In this document: in pieces, positions 4,735 through 7,870 of the stretch
Position numbering within the stretch: the first letter of the stretch is position 1
How the letters are laid out: the number at the start of each line of letters is the position of its first letter
Source: Pseudobutyrivibrio sp.
GTDB lineage: Bacteria; Bacillota; Clostridia; Lachnospirales; Lachnospiraceae
Reading direction: 5' to 3'
DNA length: 7,870 nucleotides
Assembly: GCA_017557715.1 (NCBI GenBank)
Contig: JAFYYE010000177.1
Location: 1 to 7,870, forward strand
The notes under the pieces: model-generated
The model's input: the letters and a program-made list of their open reading frames with translations, nothing else
The model's database searches: none
What the model was told of the DNA's origin: nothing
Translations under genes and position numbers: made by a program

Positions 4735-6525
4735 ATGACAGCGATTAAATTATGTGGGTTGACTAGAGAAGAAGATATTAAGAAGGCTAATGAAGTTAAG
4801 CCTGAATATGTGGGTTTTGTATTTTATGAGAAAAGCAGAAGAAATGTTACTAGGGATAAGGCGAAAAAGCTTAAATCAATGCTTAATCCAGATATTAAAA
4901 CAGTAGGCGTGTTTGTAGATGCGAATCCTGTTGAAATTGAAAAGCTTTATGATGACAAGATTATTGATGTGGCACAGCTTCACGGAAACGAAAGCGAGGA
5001 CTATATTAAGGGGCTTCAGGATAAGAGCATACCTGTAATAAAAACTTTTAAGGGAGATGTTCCAGAGGAAATCATCAAGGCAGAAAAATCAAGCGCTGAC
5101 ATGGTTCTTTTTGATGTAGGCAAGGGAGATGGCAAAACATTTAACTGGAAGCTTCTTTCATATATCGATAGACCATTTATATTAGCAGGAGGTCTTAATC
5201 AGGAGAATGTAGCAAAGGCTATTGAAGAGACTAATCCATATGCAGTAGATGTTAGCTCTGGTATTGAAACAGACAAGCTTAAGGATGGACATAAAATCAA
5301 AGAATTCGTAAATGCGGTAAGAGAGGATAAGAAAGTGTCAAAGACTACAGGTCGATTTGGAATTCATGGTGGTCAGTATATTCCTGAGACTCTTATGAAT
5401 GCCGTAAATGAGCTTGAAGAAGCCTACAATCATTATAAAAATGACCCAGAATTTAATAAAGAATTAAAGGAACTCCTTGATAATTATGCTGGCAGACCAA
5501 GTCTTCTTTACTATGCAGAAAAGATGACAAAGGATTTGGGTGGTGCAAAGATTTATCTTAAGAGAGAAGATTTGAATCACACAGGTTCTCATAAGATTAA
5601 TAACGTACTTGGACAGGCACTTCTTGCTAAGAAGATGGGCAAGACAAGACTTATTGCTGAGACTGGTGCAGGTCAGCATGGCGTGGCAACAGCAACAGCC
5701 GCAGCACTTCTTAATATGGAATGTGTAATTTTCATGGGAGAAGAGGATACAAAGCGACAGGCACTTAATGTTTACAGAATGAAGCTTCTTGGTGCTGATG
5801 TAGTGCCAGTTACAAGTGGCACAGCGACTTTGAAGGATGCAGTTTCAGAGTGCATGAGAGAGTGGACTACAAGAATTGACGACACACATTATTGTCTTGG
5901 CTCTGTAATGGGACCACATCCATTCCCAACAATCGTAAGAGATTTTCAGGCTGTTATTTCAAGAGAATCACGCCAACAGATTTTAGAGGTAGAGGGAAGA
6001 TTACCAGATGCTGTAGTTGCATGCGTAGGTGGAGGAAGTAACGCCATGGGTTCTTTCTATCATTATATTGGTGATGAAAACGTAAGACTCATTGGTTGCG
6101 AGGCCGCAGGTCGCGGTATCGATACCTTCGAAACAGCTGCCACAGTCAACACAGGAAAAGTAGGTATTTTCCATGGAATGAAATCTTATTTCTGTCAGGA
6201 TGAGTATGGACAGATTGCACCAGTTTATTCCATTTCAGCAGGTCTTGATTATCCAGGTGTTGGACCAGAGCATGCCTATCTTCACGATATTGGAAGAGCA
6301 GAGTATGTTCCAGTTACAGATGATGAGGCAGTTGAAGCCTTCGAGTATATCGCAAAGACAGAAGGAATTATAGCCGCAATTGAAAGCTCACATGCTATCG
6401 CATATGCGAAGAAGCTGGCACCTACAATGGACAAGAATCAGATAATCATGGTTACAGTTTCAGGTCGTGGAGACAAGGATTGTGCCGCAATTGCACGTTA
6501 CAGAGGAGAGAACATCTATGAGTAA
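4735..6525 (+). CDS. Fused phosphoribosylanthranilate isomerase - tryptophan synthase beta chain
   Basis: One uninterrupted 596-residue frame joins two pathway enzymes (TrpF-TrpB). Residues 1 to about 198 are TrpF, a TIM barrel that isomerises phosphoribosylanthranilate: KLCGL with catalytic C7, acid D127 in LFDVGKGDGK, and the phosphate-binding DVSSGIE (172-178). Residues about 204-596 are TrpB, the PLP enzyme that condenses indole with serine: GRFGIHGGQYIPETL (206-220), PLP lysine K287 in HTGSHKINN, ETGAGQHG with E309 (309-316), the PLP phosphate-binding GGGSN (432-436), and SGRGDKD (576-582). Both parts have normal length and keep their key residues, so both activities are expected. The joint is only a few residues long (about REDKKVSKTT). 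ATG 4735 follows GAGGA about 7 nt upstream. At 5335 a GTG (residue 201) has GAGAGG at a suitable distance and could start a separate TrpB. The ORF ends inside the start of trpA (8-nt overlap). Confidence 0.95.
   Translation: MTAIKLCGLTREEDIKKANEVKPEYVGFVFYEKSRRNVTRDKAKKLKSMLNPDIKTVGVFVDANPVEIEKLYDDKIIDVAQLHGNESEDYIKGLQDKSIPVIKTFKGDVPEEIIKAEKSSADMVLFDVGKGDGKTFNWKLLSYIDRPFILAGGLNQENVAKAIEETNPYAVDVSSGIETDKLKDGHKIKEFVNAVREDKKVSKTTGRFGIHGGQYIPETLMNAVNELEEAYNHYKNDPEFNKELKELLDNYAGRPSLLYYAEKMTKDLGGAKIYLKREDLNHTGSHKINNVLGQALLAKKMGKTRLIAETGAGQHGVATATAAALLNMECVIFMGEEDTKRQALNVYRMKLLGADVVPVTSGTATLKDAVSECMREWTTRIDDTHYCLGSVMGPHPFPTIVRDFQAVISRESRQQILEVEGRLPDAVVACVGGGSNAMGSFYHYIGDENVRLIGCEAAGRGIDTFETAATVNTGKVGIFHGMKSYFCQDEYGQIAPVYSISAGLDYPGVGPEHAYLHDIGRAEYVPVTDDEAVEAFEYIAKTEGIIAAIESSHAIAYAKKLAPTMDKNQIIMVTVSGRGDKDCAAIARYRGENIYE
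5321..5337 (+). promoter_or_regulatory. Possible internal ribosome binding site and GTG start for a free TrpB
   Basis: At the TrpF/TrpB joint, GAGAGGA (5321-5327) lies about 8 nt upstream of an in-frame GTG (5335-5337, residue 201 of the fusion). Initiation here would give a 396-residue protein starting MSKTTGRFGIHGG, the usual length and start of a stand-alone TrpB. An out-of-frame TAA sits at 5328-5330. The site may be functional, or the remnant of a formerly separate trpB; GAG/AAG-rich coding sequence also produces such matches by chance. Confidence 0.4.
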
Positions 6526-7294
6526 AATAGCAGAAGCATTTAATAACAAAAAAGCATTTATCCCTTTTATTACATGCGGTGATCCAGATCTGGAGACAAC
6601 AAAGAAGATAATAAAAGAGCTTGAGAAAAATGGGGCAGACTTAATTGAACTTGGAATTCCATTTTCAGATCCTACAGCAGAAGGACCAGTTATCATGGAA
6701 GCCAATATTAGAGCTCTTAAGAACAATATTACAACTGATGATGTTTTCGAAATGGTTTCGCAGGTTAGCAAAGAGGTAAATATTCCGCTGGTTTTCATGA
6801 CTTATGCAAATGTAGTTTATTCTTACGGAAGTGAAAGATTCTTCAAACGTTGTCAGGAAACAGGAATCTGCGGAATCATCTTGCCGGATGTTCCTTATGA
6901 AGAAAAAGCAGAGTTTGAAGATATAGCAGCTGATTATGGAGTTGAGTTTATTTCAATGATTGCTCCAACTTCAGAAGATAGAATCGATATGATTTCAGCC
7001 GGTGCAAAGGGATTTATCTATATAGTTTCAAGCCTTGGTGTTACAGGTACCAGAAAAGAGCTTAATGGCAATATCAAGACTCTCGTTGAGCGTGTAAGGA
7101 AGAATACTGATGTACCTTGCGCAGTTGGTTTTGGTATATCAACACCAGCACAAGCAGCTGAAATGGCAGATATTTCAGATGGAGCAATCGTAGGTTCTGC
7201 AATTGTAAGAGTCATTGCAGAGCATGGAAAGGATGCACCATCGCAGGTAGGAAAATTTGTTAAGCAGATGAAAGAGGCATATTATGTTTCCTAG
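6518..7294 (+). CDS. trpA: Tryptophan synthase alpha chain
   Basis: TrpA cleaves indole-3-glycerol phosphate and passes indole to TrpB through the alpha-beta tunnel. The 258-residue TIM barrel shows FITCGDPD (17-24), the active-site strand IELGIPFSDP with catalytic E44 (Salmonella E49), LPDVPYEE (122-129), the Y168 loop IYIVSSLGVTGTR, and the phosphate-binding GFGIS and DGAIVGSA (204-208 and 221-228). The usual catalytic aspartate of A-D-G-P (Salmonella D60) is a glutamate here (E55, codon GAA, in PTAEGP). The ATG at 6518 has AGGAG (6504-6508) at 9 nt and an N-terminus typical of the family (MSKIAEAF); a longer frame from 6467 would run through trpB. It overlaps the TrpB stop by 8 nt (ATGAGTAA), so coupled and balanced synthesis of alpha and beta chains is likely. 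It contains no tryptophan. Confidence 0.97.
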   Translation: MSKIAEAFNNKKAFIPFITCGDPDLETTKKIIKELEKNGADLIELGIPFSDPTAEGPVIMEANIRALKNNITTDDVFEMVSQVSKEVNIPLVFMTYANVVYSYGSERFFKRCQETGICGIILPDVPYEEKAEFEDIAADYGVEFISMIAPTSEDRIDMISAGAKGFIYIVSSLGVTGTRKELNGNIKTLVERVRKNTDVPCAVGFGISTPAQAAEMADISDGAIVGSAIVRVIAEHGKDAPSQVGKFVKQMKEAYYVS

Positions 7295-7870
7295 TATTGA
7301 AGAAGTAAAAAAAATAGCAGCCACAGGAGAATATAAGCGTATTCCAGTGGCAATAGAGATGCTTTCTGACAGTCTTACTGCAATTGAGACAGTAAGAATT
7401 CTAAAGAATGCCAGCCATCAGTGTTATCTCCTTGAAAGTGCAAGTCAGTCTGAGACATGGGGCAGGTATTCATTCCTTGGGTTTAATCCTAAAATGGAGA
7501 TCACTTGTCAGGATGGAGTGGTTAAGATTAAAGAAAATCATGGCGCGGATAAAACTTTAATTGAGGAGCGAAAGGTTTCTCATCCAGGATTAATTTTGCG
7601 TCATGTAATTGCGGATTATAAAACACCAACTTTGGAGGGATTTCCAACATTTACAGGTGGTCTTGTTGGATATTTTTCTTATGACTACATCAAATATGCA
7701 GAGCCAAAGCTTGAACTAAAGAATCATGGTGAGGATGATTTCAAGGATATGGATTTAATGCTGTTTGATGATGTAATAGCATTTGATAATTATAAGCAGA
7801 AGATTTTTATCATTACTGGAATCATGCTGGATACAGATTCTTTGGAGGAAGCATACGCTAAGGCGGCTGA
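7284..7870 (+). CDS. trpE: Anthranilate synthase component I (3' truncated by window edge)
   Basis: The frame opens at ATG 7284 and runs past the window end with 195 codons visible. TrpE converts chorismate to anthranilate with ammonia supplied by TrpG. What is seen is the N-terminal regulatory domain: IPVAIEMLSDSLTAIE (20-35), then LLESASQSETWGRYSFLG (49-66), in which the LLES motif includes the serine known from enterobacterial TrpE to bind the feedback inhibitor tryptophan, and the glycine/aromatic run FTGGLVGYFSYDY (123-135). The catalytic chorismate-binding domain lies beyond the edge. GAGG (7274-7277) precedes the start by 6 nt, and the start overlaps the trpA stop by 11 nt. PabB is a close relative, but the LLES motif and operon position favour TrpE. 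Its place after trpA, rather than first, is unusual; trpG is not visible and may follow. Confidence 0.93.
   Translation, partial: MFPSIEEVKKIAATGEYKRIPVAIEMLSDSLTAIETVRILKNASHQCYLLESASQSETWGRYSFLGFNPKMEITCQDGVVKIKENHGADKTLIEERKVSHPGLILRHVIADYKTPTLEGFPTFTGGLVGYFSYDYIKYAEPKLELKNHGEDDFKDMDLMLFDDVIAFDNYKQKIFIITGIMLDTDSLEEAYAKAA

Noticed and set aside
6467..6517. Upstream ATG extending TrpA by 17 residues
   Set aside because: The extension lies within conserved TrpB coding sequence and has no fitting ribosome binding site; ATG 6518 has AGGAG and the family-typical N-terminus.
1..7870. Mobile elements, CRISPR arrays, tRNA or rRNA genes
   Set aside because: No transposase, terminal repeats, regular spacer-repeat pattern or tRNA/rRNA-like sequence was seen on either strand.

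Overview
This window looks like chromosomal DNA of a low-GC Firmicute, most likely a member of the Lachnospiraceae (Butyrivibrio, Pseudobutyrivibrio or Roseburia-like). The reasons are the AT-rich intergenic DNA, strong AGGAGG-type ribosome binding sites, a T-box leader, the FtsZ sequence type, and a division gene directly upstream of ftsZ. The genus is an inference; no search was run.

Layout. (1) Positions 1-109 hold the last codons of an upstream gene, probably the division protein FtsQ/DivIB. (2) ftsZ (238-1458, TTG start) follows its own AT-rich promoter region and ends at a strong hairpin terminator that also serves the opposite strand. (3) Two minus-strand genes converge on that terminator: a 52-residue single-span membrane protein (2242-2400) whose stop codon overlaps the start of a voltage-gated-type potassium channel (1505-2242). 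(4) Positions 2401-2920 are non-coding: the promoter of the channel pair reads left, and a near-consensus promoter plus a tryptophan T-box leader (specifier codon TGG, T-box, terminator) reads right. (5) From 2921 to the window end runs a tightly packed tryptophan operon in the order trpD, trpC, trpF-trpB (one fused ORF), trpA, trpE (cut by the window edge).

How the genes work together. Uncharged tRNA-Trp is expected to bind the T-box leader, prevent termination and switch on enzymes that convert chorismate to tryptophan. TrpE starts the pathway (with TrpG, not in view), TrpD adds phosphoribosyl, TrpF isomerises, TrpC closes the indole ring, and TrpA/TrpB finish. The genes overlap or nearly touch (41-nt overlap, 1-nt gap, 8-nt overlap, 11-nt overlap), which suggests translational coupling.

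The window is mostly recognisable core metabolism and cell division, and I see no wholly unknown system. The most notable points are the TrpF-TrpB fusion with a possible internal TrpB start at its joint, trpE placed last in the operon, glutamate at the catalytic Asp60 position of TrpA, a repeated hairpin arm straddling the T-box terminator, and the small membrane protein coupled to the potassium channel.
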